Positions 1-7,893 of a stretch of 12,410 bases of DNA are shown here, piece by piece. Position 1 is the first letter of the stretch. The number at the start of each line of letters is the position of its first letter. Source of the stretch: Crenotrichaceae bacterium (GTDB lineage Bacteria; Pseudomonadota; Gammaproteobacteria; Methylococcales; DRLZ01). The notes beneath the pieces are model-generated. The model was not told the DNA's origin and ran no database searches. It was given only the letters and a program-made list of their open reading frames with translations. The position numbers were made by a program, and so were the translations under genes. The stretch spans positions 1 through 12,410 of the forward strand of contig DRLZ01000367.1 in the NCBI GenBank assembly GCA_011322755.1. The letters are read 5' to 3'.

Positions 1-2
1 CC

Positions 3-617
3 GAAACAGAGTTAGTTATTGAAGGATTCCCAAGATGCGGCAACAGTTTCGCGGAGGCAGCCTTTCGAGTTGCACAAAGCAAAGAGGTGAAAATAGCTCA
101 TCACAGCCATGCATCGGCTCAAGTTATTCGTGCACATCAACAAAAAGTTCCCTGTATTGTTGTATTCCGCCAACCAGACAGTGCTGTAACATCTCTTATA
201 CACAAGTATCCTTCCAATATAACAACGATTCATCAAGCACTTCGTCAATACATCCGTTTCTATAGCGATGTCTTAGCATATAAGGACAGTTTTATTCTTA
301 CCAGTTTTGAAGCTGTAACCAAGAATTTTGGGCTTGCTATCGACCTTCTGAACAATAAATTCGACACAAATTATAATCGATTTGAACATACAGAAAAAAA
401 TGTGAAACTTGCATTTGACCTGGTTGATCAATTCACTCGCAAAAGAACTGGAAAAACTGCAACTGACTATAGCCCTAATCAGTCATCATCAGCTGAACTT
501 GTTACTAGAAAGAAAACCCTTGAGAAAATCAAGTATGATGTGAAAACAAAAGAAAGAAAATCTTTAATTGAAGCTAATCTTGTCTATCAACAATTAATAG
601 CTGTTCAAGACTGTTAA
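3..617 (+). CDS. Sulfotransferase-like P-loop protein, 5'-truncated by the window edge
   Basis: The reading frame is open from the first bases of the window, so the true start lies upstream and only about 204 C-terminal codons are visible. A GTG at 87 would give a shorter protein, but the frame upstream of it reads ELVIEGFPRCGNSF. This resembles the beta-strand plus P-loop that binds the PAPS 5'-phosphosulfate in sulfotransferases (family form: hPRSGTTh), so the gene clearly starts earlier. Further on, IVVFRQPDSAVTSLIHKY resembles the 3'-phosphate-binding R-x-P-x-x-x-x-x-S segment of the same fold, with Arg and Ser at the expected places. The C-terminal third is Lys/Glu-rich and probably helical. 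Sulfotransferases move sulfate from PAPS onto sugars, lipids or other acceptors; this acceptor cannot be told. Family assignment rests on these two motifs. It is separated from the next genes by an IS relic, so no operon link is implied. Confidence 0.72.
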   Translation, partial: ETELVIEGFPRCGNSFAEAAFRVAQSKEVKIAHHSHASAQVIRAHQQKVPCIVVFRQPDSAVTSLIHKYPSNITTIHQALRQYIRFYSDVLAYKDSFILTSFEAVTKNFGLAIDLLNNKFDTNYNRFEHTEKNVKLAFDLVDQFTRKRTGKTATDYSPNQSSSAELVTRKKTLEKIKYDVKTKERKSLIEANLVYQQLIAVQDC

Positions 618-780
618 TTTGTATTACCTCAAACAATAGTTCTCAACGTATGATTTTCGCAAAAATCTCTGTAAAATGCGTTACAAGATGAAAAAATGTA
701 AACTCAAATCCTCAAATTTCTGCTGCACCATTTGCACTGCTCAAGCCTAACAAGACACTTTTTTGTTAGCAGACTATCAG
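618..780. other. Intergenic gap, no gene seen
   Basis: This is AT-rich non-coding sequence between the sulfotransferase-like gene and the IS21 relic. The only structure I see is a 7-bp inverted repeat (CTAACAA at 747-753, TTGTTAG at 763-769) with a T-rich loop. It is not followed by a T run, so it is at best a weak terminator for the upstream gene. Confidence 0.5.
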
Positions 781-841
781 TGGCCAAAATAACTGCCCCC
801 CCTAGCGGACAATAATATTGACCCCCTACGGATCAAAAAAA
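781..841. repeat. IS21-like terminal repeat region
   Basis: Two imperfect copies of a TG(A)CCCCC-CTA(G)CGGA-(T/A)CAA motif start near 794 and 819, directly beyond the stop codon of the istB relic. Multiple short repeats at each end, thought to be transposase binding sites, are known for IS21-family elements. The outer boundary is probably near 781 (TGGCCAAAAT), but no flanking target duplication could be identified, so the exact end is uncertain. Confidence 0.55.
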
Positions 842-1247
842 CTACGCATTGGTTTTGTGTTTTAAGCGATAACTTACACCTCCCAGCATAAAGATTCTTG
901 AATGATGGATAAGCCGATCAATGATCGGTACGGCCACGTTTTCATCGACAAAAAACTCACCCCAGGTGATAAAGTCCTTGTTGGCAGTCTGAATGATTGA
1001 ACGGTATTCATAGGGTATTGATCAACTGGAACAGGTTGTAATTGTCCTGCTTGTTCATGGGTAGATACCCCAGCTCATCGATGATGACCAGATTATATTT
1101 GCACAAGGCGTTAATTTTCTTTTTTAACTCGCCCTTGGTTCGGCTATTTCCAGTGGGTTTTACTGACGCCGGGGGACCTATGAACACGATGTTTTCACGG
1201 TTATCGATGAAGCCAAAGTCCAGTTTCATTCGATGCGGTTTGTACAC
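842..1247 (-). pseudogene. istB: Decayed istB (IS21-family transposition helper ATPase)
   Basis: IstB is the AAA+ ATPase that assists IstA in IS21-family transposition. The minus strand reads ENIVFIGPP (Walker A start), then GELKKKINALCKYNLVIIDELGYLPMNKQDNYNLFQLINTL (Walker B region), typical of IstB. Three lesions are visible. The N-terminal part before about LDFGFIDNRENIV is missing. The Walker A motif is destroyed and the segment between it and GELKKK is shortened by roughly 30 residues compared with the family. After INTL the frame hits TGA near 1008, while the normal C-terminus (YEYRSIIQTANKDF to RLKHKTNA, stop at 842-844) continues in another frame, consistent with a 2-bp loss or 1-bp gain. 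No istA is present. The gene is dead. A short open stretch (1008-1247) remains but cannot encode a working ATPase. Confidence 0.88.
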
Positions 1248-1293
1248 TCACCGGCATCCTACGATTAACACACGTTACAGCGTTGGGTAATTT

Positions 1294-1307
1294 TCGATAC
1301 GTATCGA
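1294..1307. other. 14-bp perfect palindrome TCGATACGTATCGA
   Basis: A perfect palindrome lies 12 bp beyond the stop codon of the response regulator gene, between that gene and the istB relic. As RNA it would make a hairpin without a proper loop, and no T tract follows on the minus strand that would mark an intrinsic terminator. It may be a protein-binding site or chance. Confidence 0.3.
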
Positions 1308-1319
1308 TGACATATCCAT

Positions 1320-1958
1320 TCAGTTTGTTTCTTTGTAGAACAGCAACGCTGCTTCAACACGATTCCGAACTTGCAATTTCTGCAAAATATTTGTCATGTA
1401 ATGTTTGATAGTCTTTTCGCTTAAAAACAATTTGTCAGCGATTTCCTTGTTACTGAGCCCGGTTGCAACGTTTTCAAGAATTTGTTTTTCACGTTGTGTT
1501 AATTCTTTGAATATGCTTGTACTATTGTCTTCTTCATTCTGCCAATCTTTCAGAAGGGCAGCGGCTAATGAAGGCGTCACATAGGCTTCGCCTTGCTGTA
1601 TTCGTCTGATTATATTGATCAGTGATGAACCGCTAACGCCTTTAAGAATATAACCTTTAGCGCCTGCTTTCATGGCATCGAGTACATCCTGCTCATTTTC
1701 TGAAACTGTCAGCATTATGCACTTAATAACCGGATAATGCTGACAGATGGAAGCAACAGCACTGATTCCTCCTCCCGGCATACTGACATCGAGTAACATT
1801 AAATCAGGTAAGAATTCACTCGCCAGGTTCAGTGCATCATCTGCGGATCCGCCTTGTCCCACCACTTCAAAGTCAGGTTCGGCCGCTAATGTCAAGGCAA
1901 CTCCCTCGCGTAGCATGGGGTGATCATCAACAACAACTACCTGACTTGTATCAGCCAT
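1320..1958 (-). CDS. NarL/FixJ-family response regulator (REC + LuxR-type HTH)
   Basis: The product is a 212-residue cytoplasmic transcription factor controlled by phosphorylation. The receiver domain spans residues 7-122: the acidic pair D11/D12, phospho-acceptor D57 in LMLLDVSMPG, switch T84 and the conserved K106 in GYILKG. The LuxR-type winged helix-turn-helix spans about 147-206: LTQREKQIL, then GLSNKEIADKLFLSEKTIKHYMTNILQKL, the family's DNA-recognition core. I chose the ATG at 1958 over one 11 codons upstream (1991) because it is preceded by GGAAAG at suitable spacing and lies one base after the kinase stop codon, the usual arrangement of translationally coupled pairs. All catalytic and DNA-binding residues are present, so it should be functional. 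Targets are unknown. The divergently arranged membrane/polyphosphate block is the obvious candidate (inference). Confidence 0.95.
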   Translation of the reverse strand: MADTSQVVVVDDHPMLREGVALTLAAEPDFEVVGQGGSADDALNLASEFLPDLMLLDVSMPGGGISAVASICQHYPVIKCIMLTVSENEQDVLDAMKAGAKGYILKGVSGSSLINIIRRIQQGEAYVTPSLAAALLKDWQNEEDNSTSIFKELTQREKQILENVATGLSNKEIADKLFLSEKTIKHYMTNILQKLQVRNRVEAALLFYKETN

Positions 1959-1959
1959 G

Positions 1960-3411
1960 TTACTTTCCAGGTGAAATTGGAAATGTAGCAATTACTTTGG
2001 TACCCGATCCAGGTGTGCTTTGTATTTCAAAATGACCACTTAAAGATAAAACGCGTTCTTTCATTCCTGTTATTCCTAAGTGTTGATCTTGTGAATAATC
2101 GCTAGGATAATCGAAACCAGGTCCATTATCTGAAATTATTACCACAAGTTCTTCATCATTTTTTTTTAGCTGGACTCGCTGTTTTATACCTTTGCCATGA
2201 AGATAAGCATTGGTCAAAGCTTCCTGGATCAAGCGATAAATACCAATTTTTAATGGCAAGGCTATTTGGCCTTGTGATAGTTCGATATCTAATTCCAGAT
2301 CAACATTGGTTTTACTACGTTGCTCATGAATACTAACGACTCGCTGAATCACCTGTTTCAGATTAAGATTGTCAAGTTCAGGCATCGCCATACCTGATGC
2401 CAGGTTACGTATCTTGTCAAGGGCATCTGCCAAGGCTGTGCGTAGGTTTTCTTTTTCTTTTTGGATGATTGATTCATTTGTAGGATCTTTTAGCTCTTTA
2501 CTATACTTATCGAATATTGAATCCAGGCACAATAGTGTATATCCCAGCGCTTGCGCAGGACCATCATGAAGTTCTGCGCTGATTCGACGCAAAAAGGATT
2601 CATTTATCTCAGTTGTTCGGTACTGTGCCTGTTCGACGCTTTTGTGAAGCTCGTTGTTATTGTTGATCAGATCAGACAACTGCATTACCTGGAATTTCAT
2701 CAACTGCTGTTGGGTTGTTATTGTCTGGCTTATCTGCCTGAAAAACAGGTAAAGCAAAAAAAACATGCTCAGTGTTACTGCAAAAACCAATTCCCAGCTT
2801 TGCACCTTAGCGCGATAAATTTGAGCTTGAAGTGCATCTGTGTATAAGTAGATTTCTGCCACTGCCAATATGCGATCTGAACGTGCTTGATGTATAGGGC
2901 AAAAAATTCCGATCAAATCGCCTTTTTTTCTATCGAAGACAGAATAGTCGAGATTATTGGGATCAATTACATCCCAACTTATTCTATCTCTCCATGCGTT
3001 TGTTAATTCTGTTCTGGTTGACAAATCTCTACCGATTTTCGACAGATCACTGCTATAAACCAACCGACCGTTTTTTTCCCATAGATTAAAATAGGCGACC
3101 TGTTTGCCTGCTGGGGAATTCTGATCAAAACTCTCCAGTAGAGTAATGCTCGTTCTATTAAGGCGGTCAGTTTTCGATAACTCTCCAATCAAATGGGAAA
3201 CAAAGCTGTCCAGAAATTGAGTTGTTGTGAATGCCGTTTGCTGGATAACGCCGCGCTCAATACTTCTGGAGACCCACCATCCCATAATAAGTGACCCTAA
3301 CAGCAATACGACAAAGCTAATGATTGCGAATTCTTCGCTGAGACTCAATTTTTTGAAAACGTGCTGTTTGCTCATTGTGCCATATTCTATACCCAGTTCA
3401 TCAAAACTCAT
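1960..3411 (-). CDS. NarL-type sensor histidine kinase with periplasmic sensor region
   Basis: The product is an inner-membrane histidine kinase of the HisKA_3 type, the partner of the response regulator that follows one base after its stop. Using the ATG at 3411 (483 residues), a first membrane helix covers about 28-47 and a second about 206-225. They enclose an extracytoplasmic domain of about 155 residues, probably a double-Cache/PAS-like sensor (YFNLWEKNGRLVYSSD), ligand unknown. A coiled linker follows. The dimerisation box is ISAELHDGPAQALG with phospho-acceptor H282 next to D283. The ATP-binding domain has the N box (QEALTNAYLHG, N401), the G1 box DNGPGFD (428-434) and a G2 box GITGMKERV. 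The start is uncertain: ATG at 3375 would give 471 residues and also keeps the first helix. Neither has a strong ribosome site. A TTG further upstream (3450) is less likely. Probably activated by an envelope signal. Confidence 0.94.
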   Translation of the reverse strand: MSFDELGIEYGTMSKQHVFKKLSLSEEFAIISFVVLLLGSLIMGWWVSRSIERGVIQQTAFTTTQFLDSFVSHLIGELSKTDRLNRTSITLLESFDQNSPAGKQVAYFNLWEKNGRLVYSSDLSKIGRDLSTRTELTNAWRDRISWDVIDPNNLDYSVFDRKKGDLIGIFCPIHQARSDRILAVAEIYLYTDALQAQIYRAKVQSWELVFAVTLSMFFLLYLFFRQISQTITTQQQLMKFQVMQLSDLINNNNELHKSVEQAQYRTTEINESFLRRISAELHDGPAQALGYTLLCLDSIFDKYSKELKDPTNESIIQKEKENLRTALADALDKIRNLASGMAMPELDNLNLKQVIQRVVSIHEQRSKTNVDLELDIELSQGQIALPLKIGIYRLIQEALTNAYLHGKGIKQRVQLKKNDEELVVIISDNGPGFDYPSDYSQDQHLGITGMKERVLSLSGHFEIQSTPGSGTKVIATFPISPGK

Positions 3412-3424
3412 CAGACTAAAGTCT
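3411..3424 (-). promoter_or_regulatory. Small hairpin overlapping the kinase start
   Basis: The minus strand reads CAGACTTTAGTCTG, a 6-bp inverted repeat immediately before and touching the possible ATG at 3411. If 3411 is the real start, the hairpin could limit initiation. If 3375 is real, it lies in the leader. It is short and may be chance. Confidence 0.25.
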
Positions 3425-3485
3425 GAAAAAGAAATAGACCAAGTACCCAAGGAAATTAGGCATTTAACCCATAACGCCTGCCTTC

Positions 3486-3502
3486 ACAATTGATTACAAT
3501 TG
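3486..3502. promoter_or_regulatory. Tandem ACAATTG boxes in the divergent intergenic region
   Basis: Two identical heptamers ACAATTG (3486-3492 and 3496-3502) start exactly 10 bp apart, about one helical turn, each containing the palindrome CAATTG. They lie between the kinase gene (minus) and the OB-like small gene (plus). Position and phasing suit an operator for one dimeric regulator, for example the response regulator encoded nearby. This is inferred from spacing only; no promoter hexamers are convincing here. Confidence 0.35.
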
Positions 3503-3562
3503 CTGACGAGGGATTAAGCAAGAACCCATTTGGACAGCTACCATCAATAAGAAAAACATATC

Positions 3563-3847
3563 ATGAATGAATTAGTGAATAAAACAACAACTTCCACTGA
3601 AAAACTGAAGGATGTTATAAACTTTTCTCCACTATCAACAGAACGGATTAACAAGGCAGAGCTTTACTACAATGTTCGTAATATTGATCGGTATGACGCA
3701 ATACAGCTTCTACATGGCCAGCTGCAACCACAGATTGGCGATGTAGTTCTCGCCAAAGTTTTAGCCATTGGCCAACATCAGCGAATAGAATTAGGTACAA
3801 GACGGCGTGTCGATTTGAATATCGGTAACGAAATCATGGCTTTATAA
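3563..3847 (+). CDS. Small hypothetical protein with OB-like segment
   Basis: A 94-residue protein begins at ATG 3563 without a clear ribosome site. I do not recognise a named family. The N-terminal half is polar (STERINKAELYYNVRNIDRYDAIQLL). The C-terminal half alternates in a beta-barrel-like way (GDVVLAKVLAIGQHQRIELGTRRRVDLNIGNEIMAL) that recalls an S1/OB-type fold. There is no signal peptide or membrane helix, so it should be cytoplasmic. It stops just after a strand-like segment. In the frame shifted forward by one base, LYNN, DNEPLE and KLFQNTAGLVGQIIDF follow, each separated by a stop (3840-3924). This suggests a once longer protein whose C-terminus has decayed. It precedes the membrane/polyphosphate block by 131 bp on the same strand and may be its first gene. 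Confidence 0.6.
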   Translation: MNELVNKTTTSTEKLKDVINFSPLSTERINKAELYYNVRNIDRYDAIQLLHGQLQPQIGDVVLAKVLAIGQHQRIELGTRRRVDLNIGNEIMAL

Positions 3848-3978
3848 CAACTAAGATAATGAACCATTAGAATAAAAGTTGTTTCAAAATACAGCTGGTC
3901 TTGTTGGTCAGATTATTGATTTTTAGTCATTGTCTGATCTTATTTCACTGATTCCAATTGCAGCTCACTATAAAAAAA

Positions 3979-4662
3979 ATGTTTCAATCTTTCACAGTTC
4001 AAACCGCACTAGAAAGCAACAATATTTATGTCTTGATCTTTACCATACTATTAGCCTTTGTTCTTTCGGCAATTCTGGCTTTTGTATATCAAAAAACATT
4101 TCGTGGTCTATCCTATTCACGCAACTATGTGCAGTCTATTGTATTGATTTCAATTATTTCAGCTGTGGTGATCCAGTCAGTCGGGGATAGTTTATCTCGT
4201 GGCATCGGCATTATGGCTGCCATGTCAATCATTCGTTTCAGGACAAACTTCAAGGATCCACGCGATACGCTGTTCCTGTTTGCCGCACTGGCTGCCGGGA
4301 TTGCTTGTGGTGCTTATGCCTTTCCAGTTGCGATTATTGGGACATTGGGATTTTGTCTGGCTGCGACGATATTGTATTACTCCCCTTTGGGTCCCAATAG
4401 TTATTTTGACGGCATGGTTCGCTTTAACATTGGATTGGAGAATAAGGATCATAAAAGACTTGAAAATGTAATGAGTGAATATTGCAGGAGTTTTGCATTA
4501 GTCACACTCAGGGAGATTAATCAGGGTAAGCGGCTGGATTACGCATATCACATCAAGTTACGAAAAGGTAAAGCCTATGAAGATTTACTAGCTGAGTTGA
4601 AAACTGTGAATGATTTGCAAGGTTTGAATCTAATGATGCAGGAATCGACCGTCGATATATAG
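3979..4662 (+). CDS. DUF4956 family inner-membrane protein
   Basis: This is a 227-residue integral membrane protein of the DUF4956 family, function not established, frequently encoded beside VTC-domain polyphosphate polymerases in bacteria (family knowledge). Predicted membrane segments lie at about 16-37, 50-67, 95-113 and 115-135. Between the second and third is the family signature GIGIMAAMSIIRFRTNFKDPRDTLFLF (75-101), with conserved Arg/Asp/Pro in a loop or re-entrant element. Residues 145-227 form a cytoplasmic alpha/beta domain with an ACT/ferredoxin-like strand pattern. I chose ATG 3979; a TTG at 3958 is in frame but adds seven unlikely residues. No strong ribosome site is visible. It is the first gene of a tight block (24, 9 and 10 bases separate the following genes). 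By analogy with the membrane part of eukaryotic VTC complexes, it may give the polymerase a membrane site or conduit (inference). Confidence 0.9.
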   Translation: MFQSFTVQTALESNNIYVLIFTILLAFVLSAILAFVYQKTFRGLSYSRNYVQSIVLISIISAVVIQSVGDSLSRGIGIMAAMSIIRFRTNFKDPRDTLFLFAALAAGIACGAYAFPVAIIGTLGFCLAATILYYSPLGPNSYFDGMVRFNIGLENKDHKRLENVMSEYCRSFALVTLREINQGKRLDYAYHIKLRKGKAYEDLLAELKTVNDLQGLNLMMQESTVDI

Positions 4663-4685
4663 TCGAGGACTAGCGGAACATTATC

Positions 4686-6638
4686 ATGGATATGAAAAAA
4701 CTACTTTTACCTGCAACCTGGGGGCTGGCGCTCATTGGAGTTTATTTGCTATCGAGCTCGCTTACGGACAAATCACTCCATTTTTTTGGATTGGCAGGTG
4801 AGCCGGAACAGGAAATTGCCTTTCAATATCCAGTCGAAATTGTGCAGTTTTTTGTGGTTGAGGGCAAGCAGGTCAAACAAGGTGATGTAATTCTGGAAGT
4901 CAAACGGCATGAGCTGGATAGTGAGTTGAACTCGATTGACCAGCAAATCAGTCAATACACACTAAAAAAGCAGGAAATGCTGAATTCAATGAATAGTCAA
5001 CTTGCAACCCTGCAAGCAAAAAAACAAGTTCTTATCGCTGACATTGACTATAAGATTCATGAACTTCAGGCTCGTTTAAAAATGAACAAAGACATTCTGG
5101 ATAGTATTTCAGAGAGTTCTGTCAACAGTGATTATCATGCAAGTATCGAACTTCAGGACTTGCAAAAAAAACGACGTTTTGCCGTGCAGGCAATTGAAAC
5201 AGAAATCAATCATCTCAAGGAGCAGATTAACTCGGCACGTATGCCGATTGATGCGCAACTCAAGGAGCTTCGCCACCGCAAGAATGAATTGCAGCGTCAA
5301 ACTGTCGCATTAACAGTCAAAGCCAAATTTAATGGAAGAATTGGCGGTGTGAATTTCAAGACTGGCGATCTGGTTCCTCCTTATCAGGCGATCATGAGCG
5401 TACATAGTTCGGTGCCGCGTTATGTAAAAGGCTATATCCACGAGGATATCATTAACGATGTCAATGTTGGTCAGAGAGTGTGGATAAAGTCATTAACACC
5501 AGGCCATCAGGATAAATTGTTGTCAGGTGTTGTGGAAAGTCTGGGTAACCGTATCGTCGAATATCCACAGCGCCTTAAAAAGAATCCTTTAATACCAGCA
5601 TGGGGACGGGAGGTGATTGTCCGGATTCGTGCGGATGATAACAACTTGCTATTTGGTGAAAAAGTACAGGTATTACTTTCAGAACCACAACACTCTGCCC
5701 TGGCATCAAACATTATCAATACAAGTCGAGCTTCAAATCAGCAAGCATTATCCAGCCAGACCACCAGGGAGATTCAATCTGATAACCCTGATATCAATAC
5801 TGAGCGTATCGAAGCATCCGGTATTGTATGGATTTCGCAAGCATCGCATTTTTTACTGGTTAGCGATGAGACGTACAAAAACAAGACGGGCGTGTTCGTC
5901 ATGAACCAACGAGGCATGGTTGAAGGCAGATTATCGAAACTGGACGATCATTCGATTGATGACATTGAGAGTATTAGTACAGATGGCCGATATGTTTATC
6001 TGCTTGCTTCCCTGTCCTACAACAAAAAAGACAAGTTGACGAAAAAACGCAAGCGATTGCTACGATTCAAGTATCAGAATCAAACTGTCAGCGAGCAAAA
6101 ATCAGTCAATCTGTATCGTGTACTCAAGACAATCTCAGAAACACAGGCTGATAGCCGTGTAGGGGAATTTCTGCAAGCTGCATTGTCTGATCACAGCATG
6201 AATATTGAAGCCCATTTTGTTAATGCTAATTCACTCTACCTTGGCTTCAAAAGTCCACATGATGATAACAGGACGCTGATTATCAAACTGTCTGACCTGG
6301 ATAGTCTGTTTGATGGAGAAATTCCACGGGCAGAAATATGGCGTTCCTTGCCATTATTCCACCCTGAGACGGGTGAACCAATGCAATTATCTGATATGGC
6401 GCTGGTAAATGGGGAATTGTTGTTGCTTGGTACTTCACGCTCAAATAGGAAAGACAGTGTACTTTGGCGATATCAGCCTGGGAACAACAAGCTTGAAAGT
6501 TTGAAAAAATTTCCAGGTTTAAATGCTGAAGGCGTGAGTTTCCATCCAGAGAGTTCGCAGATTATTCTGGTCTTTGATGAAGGTAAGAAAAAACACTCAA
6601 ACTATCTTTCATTAACCAACACAGATCTTTTGCATTAA
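4686..6638 (+). CDS. HlyD-like periplasmic adaptor fused to a DUF3616/phytase-like propeller
   Basis: The product is a 650-residue two-part protein. Residues 5-24 form an N-terminal membrane anchor. Residues about 45-80 carry the first half of a biotinyl/lipoyl-like domain (EIVQFFVVEGKQVKQGDVIL). Residues 80-208 form a long coiled-coil hairpin, and 210-240 complete the lipoyl domain (AKFNGRIGGVNFKTGDLV). A beta-barrel domain runs about 245-333. This is the layout of membrane fusion proteins that link inner-membrane machines to outer-membrane channels. After a polar linker (340-372) comes a roughly 275-residue domain unusual for adaptors. Its motifs EASGIVW..LLVSDE, DIESISTDGRYVYLLAS, RLLRF, NIEAHF..LYLGFKSP and GLNAEGVSFH..ILVFDEG resemble DUF3616/esterase-like phytase beta-propellers. 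ATG 4686 was taken; ATG 4692 is equally possible. The propeller may bind or process a phosphorylated polymer (inference). Confidence 0.85.
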   Translation: MDMKKLLLPATWGLALIGVYLLSSSLTDKSLHFFGLAGEPEQEIAFQYPVEIVQFFVVEGKQVKQGDVILEVKRHELDSELNSIDQQISQYTLKKQEMLNSMNSQLATLQAKKQVLIADIDYKIHELQARLKMNKDILDSISESSVNSDYHASIELQDLQKKRRFAVQAIETEINHLKEQINSARMPIDAQLKELRHRKNELQRQTVALTVKAKFNGRIGGVNFKTGDLVPPYQAIMSVHSSVPRYVKGYIHEDIINDVNVGQRVWIKSLTPGHQDKLLSGVVESLGNRIVEYPQRLKKNPLIPAWGREVIVRIRADDNNLLFGEKVQVLLSEPQHSALASNIINTSRASNQQALSSQTTREIQSDNPDINTERIEASGIVWISQASHFLLVSDETYKNKTGVFVMNQRGMVEGRLSKLDDHSIDDIESISTDGRYVYLLASLSYNKKDKLTKKRKRLLRFKYQNQTVSEQKSVNLYRVLKTISETQADSRVGEFLQAALSDHSMNIEAHFVNANSLYLGFKSPHDDNRTLIIKLSDLDSLFDGEIPRAEIWRSLPLFHPETGEPMQLSDMALVNGELLLLGTSRSNRKDSVLWRYQPGNNKLESLKKFPGLNAEGVSFHPESSQIILVFDEGKKKHSNYLSLTNTDLLH

Positions 6639-6647
6639 TCATCAATA

Positions 6648-7883
6648 ATGAAAACGTTAATCACTGCTCTATTGGTATTTTCAAGTCCTCAGCTTGCTTG
6701 TTCAGAAAAAGTAATCAACGATTTTCTCATGGCTGCAGAGGAAAATGTCAACTATTTCAAGCCTTCCGGTCTGAGTGAGCAAGAAATGGGCGCATTCACC
6801 ACATGGATAGAGGATGCGCAATTCAGGGTTAAAACCATCACAGACAATAACTTTAGTTTTAATAACCACGATGAATCCTATGAAATCAGAATACAACCTA
6901 AAGCATGGGGGCAACGTGATCTGGAAAACAACCTGTTAAAACTACAACTAACCCAATATAACAATCGATACACTCAGTTGCTTACTAGCGCTTTGACAAA
7001 ACGGTACTTTGTCATCATGGATTATCTTGAGCATCAGTATAAAACTCGTTATCAAATAAAATTGTCTTCTCTGCTGGAACAGGAATCACAGCTATTGAGT
7101 AGCCAGGTAACAAGTAGCAGCTTCAATGCTAAAAAACTTCTTGAGACACAGGAGATGCTGGAACACTCCAAAGATATGCTGGTTTTGTACATGAAGCGTT
7201 TGAATGCGACTCGCAAGCTGCTCGGTCTTCCTCAAGTTTATTCCGATAACCTGCAATCCTTGTCTGATACTGATTGGGTTATTAAAGTGTCTGAAATTGA
7301 CCGGTTCCTGTTGTTGGCAGAGAAGACTGACCTGGATGAATCAGCACCTGCTGTTGTTGATGCTAAAACCAGGCTGAAAATGATCCAGACCGAAAACCAG
7401 CTCTTGAAAACAAAGCAGCAGCTAGGAGTCGACTTGTTGAGATTTGAGTATAAAGATAGCAAGAATGATGAAATGGCATTTCAGCTTGGCGTCAACATTC
7501 CTCTGGGATCAAGCTATAACGGCATCAAAAGTTATCGTAAGCTTTCCATGGAACAATCACAATTGGAGAATAAAACCAGAGAACTCAGACAAACACTTGT
7601 GCAGATACGGCAAGAGATTGACTGGCTGTCACAAGAACTAAGGCTCATGCAAGCAAGTAGTGAGCGGATCCGGAAACGTTTGCGTCAGAAATCCATCGGC
7701 TCAGACCCGTTTCTAACCATTTCTCTGCAGAAGCAACTTTTTGCCGATCAAATCAAATACTTTGAAAGGAAGAAAAACCTATTGAAGCACTACGTGAGTT
7801 ATCTGGCCACATCTGGAAAACTCACTGAGCAGCCGCTACGTAACTGGATTCAGAGTGGGACACCACACTTGATACCGCGGTAG
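6648..7883 (+). CDS. TolC-like exported coiled-coil protein
   Basis: A 411-residue exported protein starts nine bases after the adaptor gene. Residues 1-17 form a short signal peptide (MKTLITALLVFSSPQLA), followed by Cys18. The context PQLAC is not a good lipobox, so lipidation is doubtful. The rest is mostly long amphipathic helices: about 85-200, a middle break with LGLPQVYSDNLQSLSD, then helices again at 230-265 and 300-390. A strand-like segment MAFQLGVNIPLGSS, about residues 277-290, resembles the SLGVSIPL strand seen in many outer membrane efflux proteins of the TolC family. Overall length and helix-strand order fit a divergent outer membrane factor, which would trimerise and dock on the adaptor encoded upstream. 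Sequence similarity to TolC is weak by eye, and a purely periplasmic coiled-coil role remains possible. Confidence 0.7.
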   Translation: MKTLITALLVFSSPQLACSEKVINDFLMAAEENVNYFKPSGLSEQEMGAFTTWIEDAQFRVKTITDNNFSFNNHDESYEIRIQPKAWGQRDLENNLLKLQLTQYNNRYTQLLTSALTKRYFVIMDYLEHQYKTRYQIKLSSLLEQESQLLSSQVTSSSFNAKKLLETQEMLEHSKDMLVLYMKRLNATRKLLGLPQVYSDNLQSLSDTDWVIKVSEIDRFLLLAEKTDLDESAPAVVDAKTRLKMIQTENQLLKTKQQLGVDLLRFEYKDSKNDEMAFQLGVNIPLGSSYNGIKSYRKLSMEQSQLENKTRELRQTLVQIRQEIDWLSQELRLMQASSERIRKRLRQKSIGSDPFLTISLQKQLFADQIKYFERKKNLLKHYVSYLATSGKLTEQPLRNWIQSGTPHLIPR

Positions 7884-7893
7884 ATATTTTAAT

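Noticed and set aside
35..265. Alternative plus-strand frame at the left edge
   Set aside because: The overlapping frame from base 3 carries the sulfotransferase P-loop and a longer uninterrupted reading.
1042..1290. Plus-strand open frame across the istB relic
   Set aside because: It is the complement of clear IstB coding sequence and has no protein-family character.
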